Positions 1 through 64,000 of a stretch of DNA of 64,000 nucleotides are shown here, piece after piece; position 1 is the first letter of the stretch, and each line of letters opens with the position of its first letter. A model generated the notes under the pieces. That model had not been told where the DNA came from, did no database searches, and worked only from the letters and a program-made list of their open reading frames with translations. Source of the DNA: Mycteria americana (Eukaryota; Chordata; Aves; Ciconiiformes; Ciconiidae); NCBI RefSeq assembly GCF_035582795.1, contig NC_134368.1, positions 7,541,501 through 7,605,500 on the forward strand. The letters are read 5' to 3'. The position numbers and the translations under genes were made by a program.

Positions 1-445
1 TCCTCAGTTATGTCCACCAGTCACCATGTCCAAAATACTTCTGCAAGAGTAAGCCATCTGTATTAAAAACGTTTCCTTGATGCTCTGTTATGTGATGGAA
101 ATGTCTGCCTTCTAATACTAACTTAGTTTTACTAATACGAACTCCTTTCAGTGAATTTTCTTTCATCTGCCCCTTCCAGCTAAGTCTTGAGTACTAATTG
201 CACTATAAATAATTCTCATTTTACATGGAATAGACACACTGACATCTTTAGGTTTCAGGTTGTGGGGAAAAAAAAAAAAAATCTTTAATCACAGCATCTT
301 AGCCATAGAGCTGGTAGATGGGAAGCACCAGTAGAGTTATCCGGTAGCTCTTCCTGTAAATACAGATAGCAGAAAGTAAACTTTTCTTTGGGGTTAAGTT
401 GTAAGACCTGTATGCGTTATAATTAACAGCTGCTTCTCTTTTCAG
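1..445 (+). other. IMMT: IMMT intron sequence at window start
   Basis: No exon of IMMT could be recognised here; the first one begins at 446 after TTCTCTTTTCAG. An A13 run near 270 is the only simple-sequence feature. Confidence 0.6.
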
Positions 446-3400
446 AGAAGAGTTAGAGAAGATGAAAGGTGTAATTGAGAACGCCAAGAAGTCTCAGATC
501 GCAGGAGCCAAATCTCACATTATCGCTGCAGAAGAAAATCTTCATCATATGATAGTTGACTTGGACAACGTCGTAAAAAAGGTAATGCTTCCACAGACTG
601 TTTTTAGTTGCCATTAGAGTAAGGACTACCTGGCAGCTTGTGCAGGCCTCCCCTTCCCAAGTCCTCTGTAGTAGGTTAAATATTTTTGAAGTGTAAATTC
701 TGGTCTTTTTTTAGCTATACTCAGTCTTCGAGCTGATTACCTACCAGTGAACAGTCATGACAAGATCTTTGCAAGAAGAACTTGAACTCTGTCCTGAAAG
801 AGTCTCCAGCCAGCTTGAGTCGTGTCTGTCCTTTCTGTAGGCGACTTGTAATTCTTTGCATTTGATGCCGAGAGGAATTTACCATGAGGTTAGGGAGGAG
901 CAGGAGCAAGTTGTGCTAATGACTTGGTGGGTAAATCACTTTACAGCTCAGAAGACTGGGGAAGAAATGTAAAGGTGAAATTTATCCCCTTTGCAGCACA
1001 GTTGATAATTCATCAGGTGTGTTTTGAGTGGAGAATTTAGCCTAATAGTGGGAATATCAGAACTCACTGAGGGGGGCAGCCGTCACAGGACGGGCTTACT
1101 AGGCCTATATGGTAGCTGAAAGCAGAGAAAAAGAGCTGGAGATCTTCAAAGATGCAAACTGAATTAAGATACTCTTTTGGTCCTCTCTAGGCTACAGACT
1201 GGCTGTCTAGTTACAGTGTGCATGTGAGGAGAAATGGATTTGTGGTAGTTCCAGCAAATAATTATTGTATACAAGAGGTTTGATATCACAGGGTGGGTTT
1301 TTTTTCTCCCCCAAGTCAGTTTGCTTTGGTTGGGCTGGAGGGTAACGATACCTGCCTCTAACTCAGGACCTGGCTTTAAATTATGTATGCCTCTGTTTTT
1401 GATATTTGCCTTGACAAATAAACTGATCTCATTTTTGTTTGTTACAGGTTCAGGCAGCACAATCTGAGGCCAAGATAGTAGCTCAGTATCATGAGCTTGT
1501 GGCTACAGCTAGAGAAGAGTTTCAGCGAGAGCTTGACAGTATCACCCCCGATGTACAGCCTGGCTGGAAGGGGCTAAGTAAGTCTCTGACTGCAGGGTTA
1601 CTTCATGCTTGTTATATGCCCGTCACTTTGGTTTGTAGTTTCTGTAACTATGGCCACTGAATTGAATGTCCAGCCTCCTGTTTTCCATATTGTTTGGTCG
1701 GTTTGAAGTGAAAATTAATTCACAATTAAAATAAGTAATCTAAAGTAGGTGTTACGAAGAGGCTTAGTTCTGGAAACTACCTGTGCTGTATTGGAAGCTT
1801 CAAAAAATGTAGCTCTTGTGTGATAGATATCATGTGGTGTTCAACCACCTCTTCCCTCCCCTGGTATTCCAGGAGGAGAGCCAGGTCACTCCAGATTTGG
1901 AGCAAATCTGTGTTGCTCACTGATCAAGTGTTTGTCTGGTTGACTCTCTGTGGTTATAGGTATTATAATCCACCATTATTACAGAGTGATAAAGAACTCC
2001 CTGAATGTCTGTAGATCATCACTGACATGACAGATATACTGAAAGATAGAATTCACTGTTCATACCCTACCTACCCCAGTATATGTTATTTCTAAATTAA
2101 ATTGACACAGTAACTTATCTTGAACAACGGAGAATGCTGCACACGAGCAGTGAATAGGCACCTTATGTTTTGTTTATGCTATTACTACTGTAGTTCTTTG
2201 CCCGAGATCTGAAATCTCATGAGCTGCCTTTCCTTGTGCAGGCTCAAGGTAGAACGTCTTGGGTTTTGTGATCGCTGCCCTTTTGAGGGAGGAAAGGGAA
2301 TCTCCTGGTAGCTTCCATGCACTTCATTTCATACCGCTGTGACCTACTGAAGTATACACGGGACTGAGCTGTTAGGGTCTGTGGCTGTGCCCCTTGGGAA
2401 TTTGTTTCTTGACCAACTGCTTCTGAACAGGAACCTAGAAATGTCAGACTAAAATTTCCAGTGTCCTGTTGCACTTTTCTACTTCAAACTTGTATTCCTT
2501 GCTCTGGCTAAACTTCAACACCAATCTGTGGGTTTCCAAAGGTGATATTAGTGGTTGGGATGTTTTGTGCTACATCTTCCCTGTAATGTAGAGAGACTTT
2601 TATACTTGACATACTGTTCTTCCTAAATTCCTAGAGACTTGGACTCATGTTTAAGTCACTGTAGATAAGAAGCTCTTAGTTTTCTGTTTCACTTTTGCAT
2701 GACTGACTTGCTGTAGTGAATGTGCATTAACTTTTCCAACCTCTCCTCTTTCTGTTACAGAGATAACTGACTTAGGTGAGTTCCTGTAACCTGTTCTGGT
2801 CTTGTGAATGTCATCTCTTCTCTTTGTTCTTTTTTACGTTTGTGTGGTCCATCACTTTAAATTACAGGCAGTATCAACCAAGGGGTGAAATGTTGCATTC
2901 CTAAAACATTTCAGGCTGAGGTATGCTCTGGGATCCTTTCCACTAGTTTTGCACATCTAGCTTGAACCACAAACTTTGTCTAGCAGCACTTCCCAGGTCA
3001 GTGTGATCGCTGGCTTCTGAAAGCCAGGTTTAAATTTTCTTTGTGAATTTAAGTCAGTCGATACCTGCTGCTGAGATTCCAGTGAGAAACAGAAACTGTG
3101 GCTAGTTCCAGCTGAGCTGTGTGGTGGTGTTTCTCCTCAAGCAGGCCCACCTTGCAGCAGTCCTGGCTTGAGAGAGGTGCTGGATGCACCAGCTCCTGCT
3201 GATGCCCCTGAAACGTCTAGGTACTTTGCATGCTTGAAAAGCCACGCAGGGCTACTCTGAGCTGGGTCAGCAAAACCAGATTCGTTTACACTGAAGTTGG
3301 CTTGACTCTCCAAATTTAATCTTCACAGTTGACTTTAGAAGTGTTGATTAACTCTTTGATTCTGAGATTATTACTTTTTTTTTCCCTCTTGATCAAAGAA

Positions 3401-6400
3401 ACCTATTAAAACCGGAGTGCAGTAAAACCCCGTTCAGTTTGTAACAGTGTTAAGTTCAACAGCTGAGCTCAGCGGTGCTGGTCAGCTTCCCTGCTGGACA
3501 CGAGCACTGTTGCACTGAGCCTCCTGTGCCAGTCCCTTCTCCAGCTCTCGCCAGCAGGATGGCTGAAGGACTGTGGAATTTCACTTGCTTTGATCCCTGC
3601 AGGAACGCTTTCCCGAGTAGTCCCTGGTTTTCCGTACAGGCGATTTAGCTGGCAGCCAGTGCAAAATGAGCTGCAGCATTTTACAGAGCCTATGCCATTC
3701 TCGGGTCATCAAATCTACAAATGCTGCAGGTGTAGCTTGTGTCCTCCTCTCCCAGAAGAAAAGTAGCAGATTCCTTAGCAGACACAGATGTAGTTGTGAC
3801 CCCTACTGCTCTTGGAGTAGCCAAACCTGAAGGGTACAAATTGGGGTAAGAAATCTGTTTGGGACCAGTTGGCCCTGGAGGACTGTTGAGGAGAGAACGT
3901 GAATTCCGGCTCTGTCTCACAACGGCTTCAGTGTTTTCAGGATCAAATTTCTGTAAGCTTGTACCTAGCTGGAGGTATCGGTCAGCACCGGGGTTTTACA
4001 TACCCTGCTGCTCTGTGTGCTGTCACAGGGGGAAATATGCGGTCGTGTAAAGAAAGAAATGGACAGAGTGTCGACAGTCTCCTCGAATTGAGTGTGACTC
4101 GAGTATGGGAGTGCCAACAATAGCTGTGAATCACTTCAAAGAAACTCAGATAATTTCTCTCCCAGATAGAAAGTACTTGCTTGTAGGTGTGGTATTCGGT
4201 GGGCATTAGCACAGGTCAAGGGCTTGAAGTGCTTAGAAACTTTTCATAAAACATGCTCGCCAGTCAACCACTGGAGCCTTAGAGTGCTCTAGTGGGAGGT
4301 GGGCAACCCACTGTGGTGGCAGTTTCCCTGCAGACCTTCCTAACGCCCTGTGTCTTCTCCAGCTGGCCAGTTATCCACAGACGACTTAAATTCTCTCATT
4401 GCACACGCCCACCGTCGCATCGACCAGTTAAACAAGGAGCTGGCAGAGCAGCGGGTGAGGGAGCAGCAGCACATCGAGTCGGCCCTGGAGAAGCAGAAAC
4501 TTGAAGATAAAAAAGCATTTGAGGCAGCCGTGGCCAAAGCGCTGGAGCATCACAAAAGCGAGATTGAAATAGAACAGGAGAAGAAGGTAAAGTGGTGTAA
4601 TGCACCCGTTGGGATCTCTGGCTCAAAAAGGATGTAGAAGAGCTAGAGGAAGCGCACAGAAGAGCAACTGGGATGTTCCAAGGGATGGGAGACTTCAGAT
4701 AGGGCGACCCCAAAGATAAGCGTGGAAAGGAGATGCTGAGCAAGGAAACTTCTGCAAAGTTAGAATGGTAAAATCATACAGCGAAACAGGGAATGACTTT
4801 CTCACGTTCCTGTCTGCTGTTGGAGATAGGATTACTGGGTCAAAATAAATGTTTGATCTGACCCAGTATGGCCATCGCAGGGCTTTGTAGCCCCTCCATC
4901 CTGCCTCCAGGAGGTATCTCCGTGTCCTTCCACTCTGGCAGTGGTTCAGGATTTGATTCTTTCAGAAAGACTATGAAAAAACTCCTCAGAATTTTAATGC
5001 TGCTTTGGACATGAAGCAAGTGCAAATTACAAACAGGAATTTGGACACTGGAGGTTGTATCATTTGAGATGCCATATTGCAGGCAGATGTTTTGCCAAAT
5101 ACTCCTGCTGTTTTCAGATGTGTGCCTCTGAAAACAAGATTAAACACTGGCCAGTAGTTGAAAATTTTGCATTGACTTGAGGGATACTAAAGATTTCACC
5201 TATAGCCTGTTAGTTCAAAGCACTGCAGTGACAGGTATTAATTAAGAGCTCTTTTTAAAAGTTGCTTGAACTATCATCTGTGCATTTAATGTAAGGATGG
5301 AACTGTCACAAACCTTTTTAAGAAAACCAAAAAAACTGTTCACCTGCTCCTAAACAAACCTGCCCTCTCTAAAGTGGCTGTTTTATACAAGATTGGGTAA
5401 AAGGGGTATTACTGTTTCACTAAACTCTAACTTGGACAGTATTACAGCATGTAGGGAAAAGGTAAAATTTGTTTTGTTTGGAAGCTGGTTTGTAAACACT
5501 GGAGGGTTTAGTTTGTCACGTTACTGTATCTTTGATACAGTATTTTGATAATGGCACTAAGTGCCTAGTGAGTATAACCGCCAGTTACAGGCATTGTGGG
5601 CTGTGAAGCTATTCTTTAGCGTCTTTAGGAAGGGGTTCAGCTATAAAAATGGACCTCGGCAGCTTTTTAAGATGAAACATGGGCTCTGTCAATGCCACTT
5701 CTATAAAATGTACCCTAGGTGATTGCTGATGAATGATATAATCATAGTGTGTGACGAGCAGTTGAAAAATAGCGGTGTAATAACAACTGCTTGTGTGTGT
5801 ACAGGTTGAAGAAGTCCGAGAGGTAATGGAGAGTGAAATGAGGACCCAGCTCCGGAGGCAGGCTGCTGCCCACACAGACCATCTCAGAGACGTTCTTAAG
5901 ATCCAGGAGCAGGAACTAAAGGTGGAATTTGAGCAGGTAAGGGAGAAGAGTCCCCAGGGGAATTAGGGGGATATTTGAACCCTTGCAAAGCACGTACTTC
6001 ACAGGACGAGAGTCCTGAACCATCTTCCAGGAGACTGAAATGCGGGCTGGGGAGGGAAGCCTGCTCATCTTGAAGAGATGATATCAAGTGCCTGAACACG
6101 TAGGTTTTATTCAAACTTGTCTTAAAACCTTTTGCTACAGGTGAGAAATTTTTGACAGTTACAAGTGCAGTAACTGTTAAATTCACCCTAATAAGGCTTC
6201 GTACTGGTACATTGTATGTACTATATGCATTGCTCCTAGCAAGAACAACAGACTTACAGAAACATATCTTAAAAGTAAGGTAAATACATACATCAGACCA
6301 GAAACAGCTCTTTAATTGTATCTCGCTCTGTTTCAGAACTTATCTGAGAAACTCAGTGAACAAGAAATGCAATTCCGACGCCTTACTCAGGAACAGCTCG

Positions 6401-7415
6401 ACAACTTCACATTGGATATCAACACTGCCTACGCCAGGCTGAAAGGAATTGAGCAAGCAGTCGAGAGTGAGCACTGAAATCGTGGTTTTTTTAAGGATTA
6501 AAGTTGCAATCCCCAAAGGCCCATTACCCAAACCTGGGGGGCCTAAACCCAGGCTTAGGCACATAGCTTGTGGGCCTGCGTTTGCCACGCTGCTGAGCAC
6601 CCGGCAACTTCCAGCTGCACGAGTCCAAAGCTGCCGTCTTGTTCTGACCCTAAGCTGTGGAACAGGCTTGCTTTGAGGTCAGATGCCAAGGGGGCAGCCG
6701 CTTTTGAAAGCGGGGTGTTCAGAGGAATGGCTTTTGCTGCTTGTGTTCAAAACTCCTCCTGTACATGTCCCCCCAGCTGAGAGTGCCTTTCTTGGCTTAT
6801 TTTGCAGGTCACGCGGTAGCAGAAGAGGAAGCCAGGAAGGCCCATCAGCTGTGGCTTTCTGTTGAGGCGCTCAAATATTGCATGAAAACAGCCTCTGGGG
6901 ATAGTCCCACAGAACCACTGGAGAGCGCAGTGAAGGCCATCAAAGCCAGTTGCTCTGGCAACGCATTTACAGAAGCCTTAACAGCAGCTCTCCCTCAGGA
7001 GTCCCTGACGCGGGGAGTATACAGCGAAGAAGCCCTCAGAGCCCGTTTCTACACAGTCCAAAAACTGGCAAAAAGAGTGGCTATGATCGATGAAACGAGA
7101 AACAGCTTGTATCAATACTTCCTGTCTTACCTGCAGTCGCTGCTTGTGTTTCACCCTCAACAGCTGAAGCCACCTGCTGAGCTCAGCCCCGACGACCTCG
7201 ACACGTTTAAATTACTGTCTTACGCTTCATATTGCATCGAACATGGAGATCTGGAGCTCGCAGCTAAATTTGTCAACCAGTTAAGAGGCGAGTCCAGGAG
7301 AGTGGCACATGACTGGCTGACCGAAGCTCGAATGACCCTAGAAACAAAACAAATTGTGGATATCTTGACAGCATATGCCAGTGCCGTGGGGTTAGGAACA
7401 ACTCAAGTGCAGTGA
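446..7415 (+). CDS. IMMT: IMMT (MIC60/mitofilin), C-terminal part, seven exons
   Basis: MIC60 is the core subunit of the MICOS complex. It is anchored in the mitochondrial inner membrane and holds crista junctions in place. Exons read from the sequence: 446-581, 1448-1577, 2761-2775, 4363-4586, 5805-5936, 6337-6466 and 6808-7415. All introns are GT-AG and phases match throughout, giving about 457 residues, against roughly 750 in the vertebrate protein, so the N-terminal targeting signal and membrane segment lie upstream of the window. The first exons encode the charged coiled-coil region. The last exon codes about 200 residues of the conserved mitofilin signature (for example [14 protein letters not shown] and [21 protein letters not shown]), ending in GTTQVQ and a TGA at 7413-7415. 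The match to human IMMT is close and continuous, so identity is secure. Convergent with PTCD3 downstream. Confidence 0.96.
2761..2775 (+). CDS. IMMT: IMMT 15-nt micro-exon
   Basis: This 15-base exon lies between a pyrimidine-rich CTGTTACAG acceptor and a GTGAG donor. It joins the phase-1 end of the exon at 1577 to the exon starting at 4363 and supplies residues of K-I-T-D-L-A. This fills exactly the gap against the human S-V-S-D-L-A stretch. Without it the downstream frame is still kept, since 15 is a multiple of three, so it could be a cassette exon. Too short for ORF prediction. Confidence 0.88.
4621..4885 (+). repeat. Ancient LINE (CR1-like) remnant
   Basis: Degraded copy in an IMMT intron. 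Left part GAAGAGCTAGAGGAAGCGCA with GAGCAACTGGGATGTTCCAA resembles the RT-terminal part of CR1-type LINEs. The right part GATCTGACCCAGTATGGCCA is the 3' signature of old sauropsid CR1 families. There are many substitutions and gaps. Family level is uncertain. Confidence 0.5.
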
Positions 7416-7770
7416 GCTAGGATTGTAGTTTCGGAGGCAGTTCAGCAGTCATTTGTGCTGGCAAGAAATCCAATGATCTCCCAGGGGTTGCAAACCGAGC
7501 TGCTGGCAGGGGCTGGAAGCGTTAAATCAAAGCACGGGTACAGTCTTGTTTCCTTGCACTGTATTTAACTTTACCACCTGTTGTATTTGTATTGGTTTTG
7601 AGTTATCATGACAACCAACTTCAGGAAGCTTCTCTACAATTTGTGTAAGAATTTTGTTTCCCCATCTTACCAAGCGGGCTTGTGATCCAACCAAAATAAT
7701 GTTTGTAACCTACCATTAATGATTTGCCACTTTGTCAGCTGAATAAAACAAGACTTCAACCACTTCCTCC
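7416..7770 (+). other. IMMT: IMMT 3' UTR with poly(A) signal
   Basis: Non-coding sequence after the IMMT stop. A canonical AATAAA stands at 7742-7747 inside CTGAATAAAACAAG, about 330 nt after the stop, and cleavage is expected some 15-25 nt further on. No competing hexamer is seen closer to the stop. The 3' boundary is inferred, not seen. Confidence 0.7.
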
Positions 7771-8899
7771 TGCTGTTCAGTCTCCTATTTCTATTTAAAC
7801 ATCAGATACAGCTAGGCAGTACAAGAACAGCCTTTCTCCATGACCTGAAGAAGGTAAAACTTATCTCTGTTTTACTCCTTTTAAGGAGCAAGGATTCAAT
7901 GATGTGATCAATGTCTCTATGCAGTGATTTGTACAGCTGTAAAAAGGCCCATGGATGAGTACAGGTTGAAGTAGATGTAACTTAAGCTGGTGTCAGAGCA
8001 CGTATCTGGTGGACTTCTCCCCCTGCATGTTTCTTCATGTCAGACCTGCTCTTCTGTAGTTTAAGAAGACCAGGTATTTCTATCTAGAAGCCAGATTTTG
8101 GTTCAATCATGAGAACTCACACAAAGCCCAAGTTCCTTCCTTCTCTTACCCTTTCCTTAATTCTTCCTGTCAGTGAAGACAGATTGATCAAACTTACTTA
8201 GTACCCACTTGCTGAAATGAGTAACTGGTGCTGGGTCTACATGCTGATCCAGTTTTAAATTGTTGAGACAATAAAGCAAAGAGCACATCACCACCTCTGA
8301 AAGCCCTGGATCTTTGATCTACCCCTGTACTTGTCACACATTCCTGGAACAGGCATGTTTGTTTGCCTTCTGGAGCAACTGCTGCCTTCAAACAGCTTTA
8401 CTGCCCATTCACTCCTGTCATGTGAGGAACACTTGACTTTTAAGCCTTTCAGCTGTAGTTTGTCCCACCTGTAGCAGCTGTTGTTTCCCAAACTCATTAC
8501 TGAGTTATCCTTAAGCTGCTTTCCACAGCAGTGTGCTCTTCCTCATCCTGCAGCATCATGCACATCAAGGCTTTATTTTTCACAATAGAGAATAGTCTGC
8601 TAACTGCTTTTCACTAGGGCACGGTTTAATCCTCACAGGAACAAGACCTTCTTTGTTCAAGATAAATTACCTCAAAAACCCCCTTCAATGAAGCTTCCTC
8701 TATAAGCTGAGAACAGCAGCACAATGCTGTGAGGGCCAGTTAACTGTAAGGCAGAGGATGGAACAGCGCAGTCTCTGTCTTCCCAGACAAGTCACCTCAG
8801 TAGCTTTATTGCTGTATTCTGCATGAACTTTACTTACTCTCTCGCAGAGCAGCAGCAACACTTTGTTATCAACAGTTTTGGCACAAGGATTATCAGAAT
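7771..8899. other. Intergenic gap between convergent IMMT and PTCD3
   Basis: About 1.1 kb between the predicted IMMT cleavage site and the most likely PTCD3 poly(A) site. I see no coding exon, RNA gene or recognisable repeat in it. It contains two further minus-strand AATAAA hexamers (complement at 8572-8577 and 8805-8810), so longer PTCD3 3' ends could reach into it. Confidence 0.5.
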
Positions 8900-8922
8900 A
8901 CAGCCGTGTTTAATGTCAGCTG

Positions 8923-8928
8923 TTTATT
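8923..8928 (-). promoter_or_regulatory. PTCD3: Candidate PTCD3 poly(A) signal
   Basis: TTTATT on the + strand reads AATAAA on the gene strand, about 630 nt after the PTCD3 stop. It is the first such hexamer I found after the stop. Alternatives at 8805-8810 and 8572-8577 are equally canonical, so site choice is uncertain. Confidence 0.5.
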
Positions 8929-9554
8929 AGATGCAGTCTCCAGCTGTACAAATCATAGCTTTTTAACATTGACAGTCCAAAGCCTGTCCCAAAACATCAA
9001 AAAGGAGGAGGAATAACACCACAGGTGGTAAGTATTCATTACGTACAGTGTTTACATACAGAGTAAGCTTCATATTTAAGTAGTTCATTAAAGTTAGCTG
9101 GAAAGGAATTAAATCTGGCACAGGTTTATGTTGCAGAAGGTCCAAGAGAAGTCTTGCTCAAGCTGTCCAAGTCTTGTACCTGTTGAGCAGGCTCCAGGAA
9201 GCAGCACTCCCCTGACTACAGCCCTCCAGTACCTCAGCCAAGCTGTTTAAGCAGGCCACAGCTGCCTGGCAGGAGCTAGCTCGTGCAGGTAGTGGTGTGG
9301 AAGAGACTGTTGGTGTAGCCCACGCTGTGTCTGAAGTTACCAAGAACGTTAAAAAGGACAGCTTCTAGCTTGCTCCAATGAGGACAACGTACTCTGCCAA
9401 GCAGGTCCCATATCAGAATGCTCTGGAGTGCTTAGCAGTGCCGCAGCACCTCCCAGAAGCCGTCCCTTCAGTAATTTCACTTCTCACAGAAGCCTCCTGG
9501 TGTCAAAAGCAACGGTTGCTCCCAGTTTTCCCAAGAGGAAGGCAAGAGGGACAG

Positions 9555-32315
<22,761 letters not shown>

Positions 32316-32516
32316 GGCGGCACTCGCGCAGTGCCCTCCGGGAAGGAGGGCGGTACCACTCCCGCGGCGGGGGGAGAGGCCTCCCCTCCGCGGCAGTGGT
32401 ACCGCCCGGCCCCGCCTGTCCCCCGCCGCCGGCACCGCGTGGTGGTTCCCGTGGCGCAGCAGCGTCGGCTGCAGAGAGGGACGAAGTGTCGGCCGGGGAA
32501 GACTCGCTCCTTCACA
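32316..32516. promoter_or_regulatory. Divergent promoter shared by PTCD3 (-) and POLR1A (+)
   Basis: Only 201 bp separate the two start codons, so this stretch must hold both 5' UTRs and the core promoter. It is G/C-rich with no TATA box. A pyrimidine tract CCCTCCTTCCC on the PTCD3 strand (32350-32340) lies about 25-35 nt before its ATG and could be a 5' TOP-type start, a common trait of snoRNA host genes; this is inference, as no start site is seen. A CCGCCATGGCGG sequence of YY1 type covers the PTCD3 start codon. Confidence 0.85.
32348..32407. repeat. 60-bp imperfect palindrome in the divergent promoter
   Basis: Perfect 13-bp outer arms GGGCGGTACCACT (32348-32360) and AGTGGTACCGCCC (32395-32407). 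The inner arms continue with CCGCGG on both sides and G/C-rich strings, meeting near an AGGCCT centre at about 32377. With a few mismatches and one length difference, nearly the whole 60 bp is self-complementary. It sits in the middle of the gap between the two start codons and could be a symmetric regulator site or part of either 5' UTR as an RNA hairpin. Confidence 0.9.
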
Positions 32517-63633
<31,117 letters not shown>

Positions 63634-64000
63634 GTACGTAATCTACTTACAGTCCCAAACTCGATCTTTTGTGTTCTAGGGAGAGACAGTGGATGATGGA
63701 TGCCATTTAAATTTAGCAGGGGTGATGTGTAGCCTTTTCAGCTCTTAAACTTTCTTCCTCCTCCTTTTTATCCCCAGATGTCTTGAGAGCTCAGCAGAGC
63801 CTTTTCTAAACGGCAGCTTGCAAATCGGTTTTTGTGCAGCAGCCCAGCGTCTAACGACAGATAATTCCACACCATGTTTGTAACTGTCTCTCTAGATGTT
63901 CCTTAAGGGAGTTCTTCCATCTAAATGAATTGCAGTACTTGGAGATGAATAGTTCTGTTATGCCATCTAGCCCATAACTCTACAAATAGAGGATTGTTAT
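63634..64000 (+). other. POLR1A: POLR1A intron 31 sequence at window end
   Basis: Begins GTACGT after the exon coding E-L-F-R-Y-S-D. The remaining exons, coding L-D-L-R-R-type sequence onward, lie outside. No repeat or RNA gene is recognised. Confidence 0.7.

Overview
This is a 64 kb stretch of a bird genome carrying three large intron-containing genes in conserved synteny: IMMT (MIC60/mitofilin, + strand, last seven coding exons only), PTCD3 (mitoribosomal protein mS39, - strand, complete) and POLR1A (largest subunit of RNA polymerase I, + strand, all but about the last three exons). The avian assignment rests on CR1 LINE 3' ends of the bird type, one CR1 with reverse-transcriptase coding remnants, and a solo LTR of the avian ERVL family. 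The species cannot be fixed from sequence alone. The gene order matches the human IMMT-PTCD3-POLR1A block.

Layout. 1-7.8 kb: C-terminal part of IMMT, including a 15-nt micro-exon, with a poly(A) signal at 7742. 7.8-8.9 kb: short intergenic gap between convergent genes. 8.9-32.3 kb: PTCD3. I could join 24 exons with compatible phases into 682 codons (681 aa plus stop), close to the human 689 aa. One PTCD3 intron carries a box C/D snoRNA at 22982-23123 that I identify as SNORD94 (U94), which guides methylation of U6 snRNA. The PTCD3 introns also hold the solo LTR, which stops 10 nt from a splice donor. 32.3-32.5 kb: a 201-bp GC-rich divergent promoter between the PTCD3 and POLR1A start codons, with a 60-bp imperfect palindrome in its middle. 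32.5-63.6 kb: 31 POLR1A exons coding 1581 residues. They include the two zinc-binding clusters, the catalytic NADFDGD motif, the bridge helix, the trigger loop and an acidic jaw insertion. One POLR1A intron is GC-AG.

How the genes fit together. The block joins three house-keeping functions: cristae organisation (IMMT), mitochondrial translation (PTCD3) and rRNA transcription (POLR1A), plus U6 modification through the intronic snoRNA. PTCD3 and POLR1A share a promoter, so production of the snoRNA is tied to that promoter. No foreign gene cassette or unknown protein system was found. The less ordinary items are the snoRNA, the promoter palindrome, the LTR beside a splice site, the GC-AG intron and a 32-codon overlapping frame at the POLR1A start. 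Almost all other short open frames are intronic or CpG-island artefacts.
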